DNA from: Burkholderiales bacterium
GTDB lineage: Bacteria; Pseudomonadota; Gammaproteobacteria; Burkholderiales; SG8-39
Assembly (NCBI GenBank): GCA_027457185.1
Contig: DAIDTN010000074.1
Location: 1 to 21,150 of the forward strand
Length of the DNA stretch: 21,150 bases
Reading direction: 5' to 3'
In this document: piece after piece, positions 7,961-15,893 of the stretch
Layout: each line of letters starts with the position of its first letter
Numbering within the stretch: position 1 is the stretch's first letter
Program-made: the position numbers and the translations under genes
The notes under the pieces: model-generated
Databases searched by the model: none
The model's input: only the letters and a program-made list of their open reading frames with translations
What the model was told of the DNA's origin: nothing

Positions 7961-9097
7961 ATGTCGGACATCATCGATCTTTGCGAGCAGTCTCCCGCCT
8001 ATGTGCGCGCGATCGCGCCCTATCAGCCGGGCAAGCCTATCACCGAAGTTGCACGCGAGCTCGGACTCGACGAGCGCAGCATCGTGAAGCTGGCGTCGAA
8101 CGAGAACCCGCGCGGGATATCGCCGAAGGCGCTGGCCGCGGTCAAAGCGGCGCTGCCCGAACTGGGGCGCTACCCCGACGGCTTCGAACTGACGCGCGCG
8201 CTGTCGCAGCGCCTCGGCGTGACCATGCAGCAGATCGTGCTCGGCAACGGCTCGAACGATGTGCTCGAGTTGGCGGGCATGGCGTTTCTCGCGCCGGGTC
8301 GCTCGGCCGTCTATTCCCAGCACGCGTTCGCCGTCTACCCGCTGGCGACGCAGGCGCGCGGCGCCGAGAGCATCGTCGTTCCGGCGAAGCACTTCGGCCA
8401 CGATCTGGAGGCGATGCTCGCCGCGATCCGGTCCGACACGCGCGTCGTGTTCATCGCCAACCCGAACAATCCGACCGGCACCATGCTCACCGCCGCGGAG
8501 CTCGAGCCGTTCCTGCGCGCGGCGCCGAAGAACGTGGTCGTGGTGGTGGACGAAGCCTATAACGAGTATCTGGTTCCGGACTTGCGCTGCCCCAGCATCG
8601 ACTGGGTCGGGCGTTTTCCAAACCTGGTCGTGACGCGCACCTTCTCCAAGGTCTACGGCCTTGCGGGCCTGCGCGTCGGCTACGCCGTGTGCCATGCGGA
8701 GGTGGCCGCGCTGCTCAATCGCGTGCGCCAGCCCTTCAACGTCAATAATCTTGCGATCGTCGCCGCAGTGGCTGCACTGACTGACGACGACTTTCTGCGC
8801 GAAAGTTTCGAGCTCAACGTCGCCGGCATGGCGCAACTGCTGGCCGGATTCAAGCATCTGGGTCTCGCCTGGATTCCCTCGCACGCCAATTTCGTCACTG
8901 TCGAAATCCCGCGTTCGCGCGGGGACAAAGCGGGCCAGAGCCAGGCAGGCGCGGTGTTTCAACAGCTGCTGCGCCGGGGCGTGATCGTGCGCCCGCTGGC
9001 CAACTACGGCATGCCCGACCACCTGCGCGTCACCATCGGTCTGGCCGAGGAGAACGCGCGCTTTCTCGAGGCGCTGCAAGCAGTGCGGAAGGGCTAG
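7961..9097 (+). CDS. hisC: Histidinol-phosphate aminotransferase-type enzyme in the aromatic cluster
   Basis: This is a class I/II PLP-dependent aminotransferase of 378 residues, slightly longer than a standard HisC. Features are KLASNENPRG near residues 46-55, NPNNPTGTM, DEAYNEY, and the PLP lysine Lys230 in TFSKVYGLAGLRVGY. HisC acts on imidazole-acetol phosphate in histidine synthesis. Members located between pheA and tyrA, as here, are widely thought to transaminate phenylpyruvate, 4-hydroxyphenylpyruvate or prephenate as well. No other histidine gene is near, so the location favours an aromatic role. It starts 15 bases after pheA and is followed by tyrA after 3 bases. The family is certain; the preferred substrate is inferred. 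Confidence 0.9.
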   Translation: MSDIIDLCEQSPAYVRAIAPYQPGKPITEVARELGLDERSIVKLASNENPRGISPKALAAVKAALPELGRYPDGFELTRALSQRLGVTMQQIVLGNGSNDVLELAGMAFLAPGRSAVYSQHAFAVYPLATQARGAESIVVPAKHFGHDLEAMLAAIRSDTRVVFIANPNNPTGTMLTAAELEPFLRAAPKNVVVVVDEAYNEYLVPDLRCPSIDWVGRFPNLVVTRTFSKVYGLAGLRVGYAVCHAEVAALLNRVRQPFNVNNLAIVAAVAALTDDDFLRESFELNVAGMAQLLAGFKHLGLAWIPSHANFVTVEIPRSRGDKAGQSQAGAVFQQLLRRGVIVRPLANYGMPDHLRVTIGLAEENARFLEALQAVRKG

Positions 9098-9100
9098 CGC

Positions 9101-9976
9101 GTGGCGGGGGCTCGCCTCGATACGGTAGTCATATTCGGCGTCGGTTTGATCGGCGGCTCGTTCGCGCTCGGGCTCAAGGCCGCCGGCGCGGCGAAGCGCG
9201 TTATCGGCTTCGGCCGCAATCCGGCCAACCTGGAGCGCGCGCTGGAACTCGGCGTCATCGACGAAGCGTCGCACGACCCGGCCGCCGTCGCCGGTGCCGA
9301 CCTGGTGCTGCTCGCCACGCCGGTAGGCCAGATGGGCGCGGTCATGCGTGCCATCGCGCCGCATCTGGGGGCGGGCACGGTGGTCACCGACGGCGGCAGC
9401 ACCAAACAGGACGTGGTGGCGCTGGCCTACCGGCTGCTCAAGAGTCGTGCGGCGCAGTTCGTGCCCGGTCACCCGATCGCGGGCGCCGAGCACAGCGGCG
9501 TGGCAGCGGCGCGCGCCGATCTGTTCCAAAATCGGAAAGTGGTGCTGACCCCTCTGCCCGAGAACAGCGAGCGCAGCATCCGCCGGGTGCGCGCCGCCTG
9601 GGGGCTTTGCGGCGCCAGGCTGTACCAAATGCGGCCGGCCGAGCACGACCGGGTGTTCGCCGCGGTGAGTCATCTGCCGCACCTCTTGTCCTATGCGCTG
9701 GTGGATCAGGTCGCGCGCCATCCGAACGGCAAAGTCTTGTTCGAATACGCGGCCGGGGGCTTTCGCGACTTCACCCGCATCGCCTCCAGCCATCCGGAAA
9801 TGTGGCGCGATATCTGTATCGCCAATCGCAAGGCCCTGCTCGCCGAACTCGCCGGCTATCAGCGCGAACTGGCCGAGGTGAAGCAGTTGCTGCAGAAAAG
9901 CGACGCGGCCGGGCTGGAAAAAGTGTTTGTCCGCGCGCGCGCCGCGCGCAACAGATGGCTGAAGAAGCAGCAATGA
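9101..9976 (+). CDS. tyrA: Prephenate (or arogenate) dehydrogenase
   Basis: TyrA oxidatively decarboxylates prephenate (or arogenate) on the way to tyrosine. This is a 291-residue monofunctional form with no chorismate mutase domain. The dinucleotide-binding motif GVGLIGG is at residues 13-19, followed by LLATPVGQM. The conserved GHPIAGAEHSGV contains the substrate-binding/catalytic histidine region, and FAAVSHLPHLLSYAL is the helical signature of the C-terminal dimer domain. The GTG start at 9101 has GGAAGGG about 7 bases upstream and lies 3 bases after the hisC stop. Whether it uses NAD or NADP, and prephenate or arogenate, cannot be read safely here. Confidence 0.94.
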   Translation: MAGARLDTVVIFGVGLIGGSFALGLKAAGAAKRVIGFGRNPANLERALELGVIDEASHDPAAVAGADLVLLATPVGQMGAVMRAIAPHLGAGTVVTDGGSTKQDVVALAYRLLKSRAAQFVPGHPIAGAEHSGVAAARADLFQNRKVVLTPLPENSERSIRRVRAAWGLCGARLYQMRPAEHDRVFAAVSHLPHLLSYALVDQVARHPNGKVLFEYAAGGFRDFTRIASSHPEMWRDICIANRKALLAELAGYQRELAEVKQLLQKSDAAGLEKVFVRARAARNRWLKKQQ

Positions 9977-10010
9977 CGCGGCTTTCCGCCTGATTGCAGG
10001 AGCGGCGCCC

Positions 10011-11300
10011 GTGCAATTTCTCGATCTCGCACCGATCCGCAGCGCCGCCGGCACGGTCAAGCTGCCGGGTTCGAAAAGCATTTCCAACCGCGCACTGCTG
10101 CTCGCGGCGCTGGCCTCGGGCGAGACGCGCCTGCACGACCTGCTGGCTTCGGACGACACGCGCGTGATGCAGGATGCCTTGCGCACGCTTGGCATCGCCG
10201 TAAAGCAGGAGGCCGACATGACGGTCGTGATCGGCGCGGGCGGCGCGTTTCCGGTCAAGGCCGCCGAGCTGTTTCTCGGCAACGCCGGCACCGCGTTCCG
10301 GCCGCTGACCGCGGCGCTGGCGCTGTGCCGCGGCGAATATCGCCTGTCGGGCGTGGCGCGCATGCACGAGCGGCCGATCGGCGATCTGGTCGATGCGCTG
10401 CGCGGCCTGGGCGCCGCCATCGATTACCTTGGTGTGGCGGGATATCCGCCGCTGCACATCAAGCCTGCAACGATCAACGCGGGCGGAAAAGTGAGCGTGC
10501 GCGGAGACGTATCCAGCCAGTTCCTGACCGCGCTGCTGATGGCGTTGCCGCTCACCGGCCGGCAGACCACCATTGCCGTCGAGGGCGAGCTGATTTCCAA
10601 ACCCTATGTCGAGATCACGCTCGACACGATGCGCCGCTTCGGCGTCGAGGTCGTGCGCGACGGCTGGGCCGCGTTCACCATTCCTGCGGGCGCACATTAC
10701 CGCAGCCCGGGCGAACTCTGGGTGGAAGGGGACGCCTCGTCGGCTTCCTACTTTCTCGCTGCGGGTGCCATCGGCGGCGGACCGGTGCGCGTCGATGGCG
10801 TAGGGCGCGCCAGCGTCCAAGGCGATGTGCGCTTCGTCGAAGCCCTGGAGCAAATGGGTGCGCGCATCGCCATGGGCGAGAATTGGATCGAGGCCGGCCC
10901 GCCGGGCGGCACCAACAAAAAACTCCGGGCTATCGATGCCGACTTCAATCACACTCCCGACGCAGCGATGACCATCGCAGTGGCCGCGCTGTTCGCCGAC
11001 GGCCCCTGCACCCTGCGCAACATCGGCAGCTGGCGCGTCAAGGAAACCGCCCGCATCGCCGCCATGGCCACCGAGTTGCGCAAACTCGGCGCGACAGTGG
11101 AGGAGGGCAAGGACTGGCTGCGTGTGACCCCGCCCGCCGCTCTGCGCCCGGCCGCCATCGATACTTATGACGATCACCGCATGGCCATGTGCTTTTCACT
11201 CGCCGCGCTGGGCGGCGTCACGGTGCGTATCAACGACCCGCAATGCGTCAACAAGACTTTCCCGGAATATTTCGAGGTGCTATCCCAGATCTCGCGTTAG
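10011..11300 (+). CDS. aroA: 3-phosphoshikimate 1-carboxyvinyltransferase (EPSP synthase)
   Basis: AroA joins shikimate 3-phosphate and PEP to form EPSP, the penultimate step to chorismate, which feeds pheA and tyrA of the same operon. The 429-residue length matches the family. The N-terminal LPGSKSISNRALLLAALA places Lys22 as in E. coli. The PEP/glyphosate loop reads LGNAGTAFRPLTAAL, the class I (glyphosate-sensitive) pattern with intact Gly and Pro. The C-terminal signature YDDHRMAMCFSLAALGG is present. The GTG start at 10011 has AGGAG 8 bases upstream. In related genomes cmk normally follows directly; here about 1.75 kb of accessory DNA intervenes, starting right after the stop codon. Confidence 0.97.
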   Translation: MQFLDLAPIRSAAGTVKLPGSKSISNRALLLAALASGETRLHDLLASDDTRVMQDALRTLGIAVKQEADMTVVIGAGGAFPVKAAELFLGNAGTAFRPLTAALALCRGEYRLSGVARMHERPIGDLVDALRGLGAAIDYLGVAGYPPLHIKPATINAGGKVSVRGDVSSQFLTALLMALPLTGRQTTIAVEGELISKPYVEITLDTMRRFGVEVVRDGWAAFTIPAGAHYRSPGELWVEGDASSASYFLAAGAIGGGPVRVDGVGRASVQGDVRFVEALEQMGARIAMGENWIEAGPPGGTNKKLRAIDADFNHTPDAAMTIAVAALFADGPCTLRNIGSWRVKETARIAAMATELRKLGATVEEGKDWLRVTPPAALRPAAIDTYDDHRMAMCFSLAALGGVTVRINDPQCVNKTFPEYFEVLSQISR

Positions 11301-11360
11301 AGTAAGCACGAATTCCCCCAAAATGGGCATCATGGCAATTCGGTCCGAAAATGCCGTAGA

Positions 11361-11744
11361 CAAGTTCATCACGCGCTCAACGCGGAGCGTGCGGCGGAAG
11401 AACAACGCGGCCTGATCCGCTGGCTACGGCCCGAGTTCCAGATTCCGGCTTCGGGTCAGCCGCAAACACGGACAGCCGAGCAACTGGAGATCGATACCGG
11501 TGAAGGCGTTGCGGTTGCCGCCACGCCCGGCGAACGCCGTCCGTGGCCAGCCACGCTGCCCGCGCAGGTCAAAGCGGTCGCCGAAGTACTGACTGCGGCA
11601 CGCGCACCGCTGGCCGACGACGCCATCGCGGCGTGCTTTACCGGTCGCGGTCCGTGGAAAAAGCGCCTGCCGCAGATCATTGACACTCTAGTCGCCGTGG
11701 GCAGCGTGCGCAGAAGAAAGGATGGGCTAGCTGTAATTGCGTGA
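11361..11744 (+). pseudogene. C-terminal remnant of a DNA methyltransferase (MmeI-like / type II class)
   Basis: A frame open up to a TGA at 11742-11744 reads HHALNAERAAEEQRGLIRWL, then RPEFQIPASG, a low-complexity linker, RPWPATLPAQVKAVAEVLTA, and FTGRGPWKKRLPQIIDTLVA. From memory of the family, this resembles the extreme C-terminus of large SAM-dependent DNA methyltransferases of the MmeI-like type, which act as combined restriction-modification enzymes. Those are close to or above 900 residues; here only about 125 codons remain and the frame has no plausible start codon, so the catalytic NPPY part is gone. It begins about 60 bases after the aroA stop. The assignment rests on remembered family character and needs a search. 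Confidence 0.6.
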
Positions 11745-11923
11745 CCGGCAATCGCGACCAGATTCTTGTGCCTCTGATTGGGTGGATGTCTGAAGAAGCG
11801 CGTCAATATTGGCTTACAGGCCGATTGGTGAATGAATAGTAGCGACGCACCACGGTTTGTCAGCGCGTGAGGCGATGTATGCGTTACACCCATCTATGAG
11901 TACTTCTCCACTCGCACCCTGAA

Positions 11924-12211
11924 ATGAGCCGGGCCGCCATTCCCGCCGAGCGCATCGAGCAATCGATCCTGGTCCTGTGCGGACATAAGGTGCTGCTCGA
12001 TGCCGATGAGCTGGAAGCCTTGAGATCACAGTCTGTGATCTCAAACACGCCGGGCCGCCGCGGCCGGCGCTATGCTCCTTACGTCTTCACCGAGCGGGGC
12101 GTGGCGATGCTCTCTTCCGTCTTGAACAGTTCGACGATTGGAAAATGGCAAAAAAATAAGGGACTGAACGACTATGTCCTCGATCACCCCCAGGCGTGTG
12201 CTCAAACCTGA
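11924..12211 (+). pseudogene. ORF6N-domain gene, copy 1, internally deleted and truncated
   Basis: ORF6N is an N-terminal DNA-binding-like domain found in phage antirepressor-type proteins and in stand-alone bacterial genes. This copy starts IPAERIEQSILVLCGHKVLL, a normal ORF6N beginning. It jumps after LDADE straight to LEALRSQSVISN, so the roughly 35 central residues present in copy 2 (LYSVPVKVLNQAVKRN through FMFQLT) are missing. It continues RRYAPYVFTERGVAMLSSVL and then loses similarity; its last codons are simply read through the start of copy 2 in another frame (38-base overlap). The deletion point lies within about 10 bases of the palindrome at 12020-12044. I consider it non-functional, although a 95-residue product could still be made. 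Confidence 0.75.
12020..12044. repeat. Coding-embedded palindrome 1 (12-1-12) in ORF6N copy 1
   Basis: The left arm TTGAGATCACAG (12020-12031) and right arm CTGTGATCTCAA (12033-12044) are perfect reverse complements around a single T. Codons over it read Leu-Arg-Ser-Gln-Ser-Val-Ile-Ser. Its frame position equals that of the two other copies. Confidence 0.9.
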
Positions 12212-12713
12212 AAATCTCGCGGCGCTGATTTATCTGCTGCGCGGAGAAAGGGTGCTCCTGAGCGAGCACCTTGCCGGGCTTTATTCCGTGCCTGTCAAAG
12301 TCCTCAATCAAGCGGTCAAGCGCAACATAAATCGTTTCCCCGATGACTTCATGTTCCAGCTTACTCCGGATGAATCGGAGACCATCTTCCGGTCAAGGTC
12401 ACAAATTGTGACCTTGAAGCGAGGTGAGAACATCAAGTATCTCCCTTACGCTTTCACCGAGCAAGGCGTCGCCATGCTCTCCAGCGTGCTGCGCTCACCG
12501 CGCGCAGTCGAGGTCAATATCGCCATTATGCGCACCTTCGTACAGTTGCGCCGACTGATGGACTCCAACCGCGACCTGGCCAGAAAGATCGAGGCGCTGG
12601 AAAATCGCTACGACGAGCAGTTCGCCACCGTCTTCGATGCCATCAAACGCCTGATTGCCGATGACGACAGCCGCAAGACCCGGCCCAAACGCGGCATCGG
12701 TTTTCTTGGCTGA
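12174..12713 (+). CDS. ORF6N domain-containing protein (copy 2, apparently intact)
   Basis: The 179-residue protein has a complete ORF6N domain over about residues 10-115: LIYLLRGERVLLSEHLAGLY, VLNQAVKRNINRFPDDFMFQ, RSQIVTLK, then YLPYAFTEQGVAMLSSVLRS and VEVNIAIMRTFVQLRRL. A helical, probably coiled-coil tail (about 118-160, RDLARKIEALENRYDEQF) follows, ending in a basic stretch KTRPKRGIGFLG. No signal peptide or membrane segment is seen. The domain is related to phage KilA-N/antirepressor modules and is assumed to bind DNA; its cellular function is not established. An AAGGGA lies about 11 bases before the ATG. A 25-base palindrome lies within codons 74-82. The gene overlaps the end of copy 1 and is followed directly by the remnant of copy 3. 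Confidence 0.85.
   Translation: MSSITPRRVLKPENLAALIYLLRGERVLLSEHLAGLYSVPVKVLNQAVKRNINRFPDDFMFQLTPDESETIFRSRSQIVTLKRGENIKYLPYAFTEQGVAMLSSVLRSPRAVEVNIAIMRTFVQLRRLMDSNRDLARKIEALENRYDEQFATVFDAIKRLIADDDSRKTRPKRGIGFLG
12393..12417. repeat. Coding-embedded palindrome 2 (12-1-12) in ORF6N copy 2
   Basis: The left arm TCAAGGTCACAA (12393-12404) and right arm TTGTGACCTTGA (12406-12417) are perfect reverse complements around one A. The codons are Ser-Arg-Ser-Gln-Ile-Val-Thr-Leu, in the same register as palindrome 1. Confidence 0.92.
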
Positions 12714-12782
12714 ACACCAAACCGAATCCAATTCCCTGACGCTTTCATGTTCCCGCTCACGCCCGTCGAACTCGATCGCTTG

Positions 12783-12807
12783 AATCGGTCGCAATTTGCG
12801 ACCGGTT
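12783..12807. repeat. Coding-embedded palindrome 3 (12-1-12) in ORF6N copy 3
   Basis: The left arm AATCGGTCGCAA (12783-12794) and right arm TTGCGACCGGTT (12796-12807) match at 11 of 12 positions around one T; the exception is a T-G pair (12785/12805). The codons are Asn-Arg-Ser-Gln-Phe-Ala-Thr-Gly, in the same register as in copies 1 and 2. Confidence 0.88.
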
Positions 12808-12829
12808 CCGACGCTTCCGCGACCTTGAC

Positions 12830-12838
12830 TGTTAAAAT
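12830..12838 (+). promoter_or_regulatory. Extended -10 promoter candidate for hicB-like gene and cmk
   Basis: TGTTAAAAT fits an extended -10 (TG, T, TAAAAT at 12833-12838) and resembles the candidate ahead of gyrA. TTGACT at 12825-12830 overlaps it and is too close to be its -35. The predicted start near 12845 gives a short leader with GAGGG (12856-12860) 7 bases before the ATG at 12868. Confidence 0.45.
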
Positions 12839-12867
12839 GGCTTTATTCGTCCTTCGAGGGTAATCCC

Positions 12868-13050
12868 ATGCATGCCTACACAGCCGTGATCGAACGCTGC
12901 GCCGACACGCAGCGTTATGTGGGCCATGTGCCCGGCTTTCCCGGCGCGCACAGCCAGGGCGAAACGCTCGATGAGCTGCATGCCAATTTGCACGAAGTGA
13001 TCGCCATGCTGCTCAACGACGGCGAACCCAAGCTTGATTGTTTGGCTTGA
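12868..13050 (+). CDS. Solitary HicB-family antitoxin-like protein
   Basis: This 60-residue protein reads MHAYTAVIERCADTQRYVGH, then VPGFPGAHSQGETLDELHAN and LHEVIAMLLNDGEP. It matches the small HicB domain: a first beta strand, a VPxxPG core, then a GETLDE helix. HicB normally neutralises the mRNA-cleaving toxin HicA, but no HicA-like frame is next to it, and there is no C-terminal DNA-binding domain. Stand-alone HicB-type proteins are common. The start has a good ribosome binding site, GAGGG at 12856-12860. Its TGA (13048-13050) overlaps the TTG start of cmk, so translation of the essential cmk may depend on it. The function here is unknown. Confidence 0.8.
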   Translation: MHAYTAVIERCADTQRYVGHVPGFPGAHSQGETLDELHANLHEVIAMLLNDGEPKLDCLA

Positions 13051-13742
13051 ACGCAGCAACCACCACAATCCCCGTAATCGCCATCGACGGCCCCTCCGCC
13101 TCCGGCAAGGGCACGATCGCCCAGGCGGTTGCGAAAAACCTGGGTTTTCACTACCTGGACAGCGGCTCCCTGTACCGCCTGGTTGCGCTCGCGGCCGCGA
13201 AGCAGGCGACCCGGCTGGATGACGAAGCGGCATTGGCCCGGCACGCGCGCGAGCTGCAGGTCATATTCGACGGCGGAGAAATATTCCTTTCCGGTCAAAA
13301 AGTTACCGATGCAATTCGGAGCGAGGACTGCGGTATCGGGGCCTCCCGGGTGGCGGCGCTGCCGGCGGTGCGCCGGGCCTTGCTGGCGCGCCAGCAGGCG
13401 TTCCGCCAGGCCCCGGGCCTAGTGGCAGAAGGGCGCGACATGGGCACGGTTGTGTTTCCGGATGCGATGCTCAAGGTGTTTCTGACTGCGAGCGCCGAAG
13501 TGCGCGCCGAGCGCAGGCATAAGCAGTTGAAAGAAAAAGGAATCGATGCTAACATGCGAACCCTTTTGCGGGAATTGCACGAACGCGATCAGCGCGACAG
13601 CGCCAGAAGCGCAGCGCCCCTGCAAATGGCGGTCGATGCGCGGGAACTCGATAGCTCCGGTCTCGGCATAGATGAAATAGTGCGCCAGGTACTTGATTGG
13701 TACCGGCAAACTGCAGCAAGGGTGGCGGGCTCAGAACGCTGA
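13047..13742 (+). CDS. cmk: Cytidylate (CMP) kinase
   Basis: Cmk phosphorylates CMP and dCMP to the diphosphates using ATP, in the cytoplasm. The 231-residue length is near the family's usual size. The P-loop GPSASGKGT is at residues 15-23. NLGFHYLDSGSLYRLVALAA and VAEGRDMGTVVFPDA are the CMP-binding signatures, and the LID-like RRHKQLKEKGI region follows. There is no ATG or GTG before the P-loop, and an in-frame TGA at 13035-13037 limits the start to TTG at 13038 or 13047. I prefer 13047, which forms a TTGA overlap with the hicB-like stop. No ribosome binding site is seen there, so coupling to the upstream gene is likely. The unusual start probably reflects the island inserted between aroA and cmk. 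rpsA follows after 66 bases. Confidence 0.92.
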   Translation: MNAATTTIPVIAIDGPSASGKGTIAQAVAKNLGFHYLDSGSLYRLVALAAAKQATRLDDEAALARHARELQVIFDGGEIFLSGQKVTDAIRSEDCGIGASRVAALPAVRRALLARQQAFRQAPGLVAEGRDMGTVVFPDAMLKVFLTASAEVRAERRHKQLKEKGIDANMRTLLRELHERDQRDSARSAAPLQMAVDARELDSSGLGIDEIVRQVLDWYRQTAARVAGSER

Positions 13743-13808
13743 TTCGGGCCCGCTTTATGTTTAATCAACCCCGCTCGCAAGGGCGGTGAAATCAGGTAAA
13801 TAAATCCA

Positions 13809-15527
<1,719 letters not shown>

Positions 15528-15545
15528 CAACGAGGGGCAGGAGCG

Positions 15546-15827
15546 ATGACCAAGTCCGAATTGATTGCCAGGCTGGCGGGGCGTTATCCGCAACTGGTTG
15601 CCAAGGACGCCGAGTTCGCGGTCAAGACCATCCTCGATGCCATGACCCTGAGCCTGGTCAAGGGCCAGCGCATCGAGATTCGCGGCTTCGGCAGCTTCGG
15701 GCTGAACTATCGCCCGCCGCGCACGGGCAGGAATCCGAAGTCGGGCGACAAAGTCCAGGTGCCGGAGAAGTTCGTGCCGCACTTCAAGGCCGGCAAGGAA
15801 CTGCGTGAGCGCGTGGACTCGAACTAG
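15546..15827 (+). CDS. ihfB: Integration host factor subunit beta
   Basis: IHF-beta pairs with IHF-alpha to bend DNA sharply for replication, recombination and sigma-54 promoters. This 93-residue protein shows MTKSELIARLAGRYPQL, the beta-arm signature GQRIEIRGFGSFGLNYRPPR, GRNPKSGDKV with the DNA-intercalating proline, and a final FKAGKELRERV helix. GAGGGGCAGGAG just before the ATG gives a strong ribosome binding site. Its position directly after rpsA is the classic gammaproteobacterial/betaproteobacterial arrangement. A hairpin terminator follows 24 bases after the stop. Confidence 0.97.
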   Translation: MTKSELIARLAGRYPQLVAKDAEFAVKTILDAMTLSLVKGQRIEIRGFGSFGLNYRPPRTGRNPKSGDKVQVPEKFVPHFKAGKELRERVDSN

Positions 15828-15851
15828 CGCGCGCCCGGCGAGCGGAAACAG

Positions 15852-15882
15852 GCGGCATCGTTTCGATGCCGCTAGTCTTTTC
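15852..15882 (+). terminator. Rho-independent terminator after rpsA-ihfB
   Basis: GCGGCATCG (15852-15860) and CGATGCCGC (15864-15872) form a perfect 9-bp stem with a TTT loop, followed by a T-rich, interrupted tail TAGTCTTTTC. It ends only 12 bases before lapA, so lapA-lapB must be expressed by read-through or from a promoter inside ihfB. Confidence 0.75.
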
Positions 15883-15893
15883 TGAAGCGATCC

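Larger units (their letters stand above)
12720..12863 (+). pseudogene. ORF6N remnant, copy 3 (central fragment only)
   Basis: Directly after the stop of copy 2 the frame reads NRIQFPDAFMFPLTPVELDR and then LNRSQFATGS, which aligns with NRFPDDFMFQLTPDES...RSQIVTLK of copy 2. Similarity begins near 12720 and stops at about 12807, the right end of its palindrome. The frame stays open to a TAA at 12861 but the rest is unrelated. There is no start of its own and no N- or C-terminal domain part, so it is a relic. Its 3' end overlaps the promoter candidate of the hicB-like gene. Confidence 0.75.
11301..13046. other. Accessory island between aroA and cmk (decayed defence/ORF6N region)
   Basis: The conserved aroA-cmk neighbourhood is split by about 1.75 kb that contains only accessory material: a methyltransferase remnant, three ORF6N copies, and a HicB-like gene. 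The DNA includes A-rich patches (near 12145-12160) unlike the flanking genes. The stretch 11745-11923 shows no recognisable gene; it holds a short reading frame at 11896 that is closed after eight codons, perhaps the shifted original start of the first ORF6N copy. I could not find a transposase, integrase or clear flanking direct repeats, so the mode of insertion is unknown. Confidence 0.7.

Noticed and set aside
6608..10420. A very long open frame on the - strand over pheA, hisC and tyrA
   Set aside because: It mirrors GC-rich coding sequence; the + strand genes beneath it have all their family motifs, and the - strand translation is Arg/His/Gly-rich without any recognisable domain.
11456..11893. 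A 145-codon frame on the - strand in the island
   Set aside because: It lies over the methyltransferase remnant and featureless DNA, has no recognised domain, and no clear ribosome binding site.
12020..12417. CRP-binding sites, because of the TCACA and TGTGA halves in palindromes 1 and 2
   Set aside because: CRP sites read TGTGA, six bases, TCACA. Here the halves are in the opposite order with three bases between them, and copy 3 has TCGCA/TGCGA.
11301..13046. Insertion sequence or prophage
   Set aside because: No transposase, integrase, terminal inverted repeats or phage structural genes are visible; ORF6N alone does not prove a prophage.
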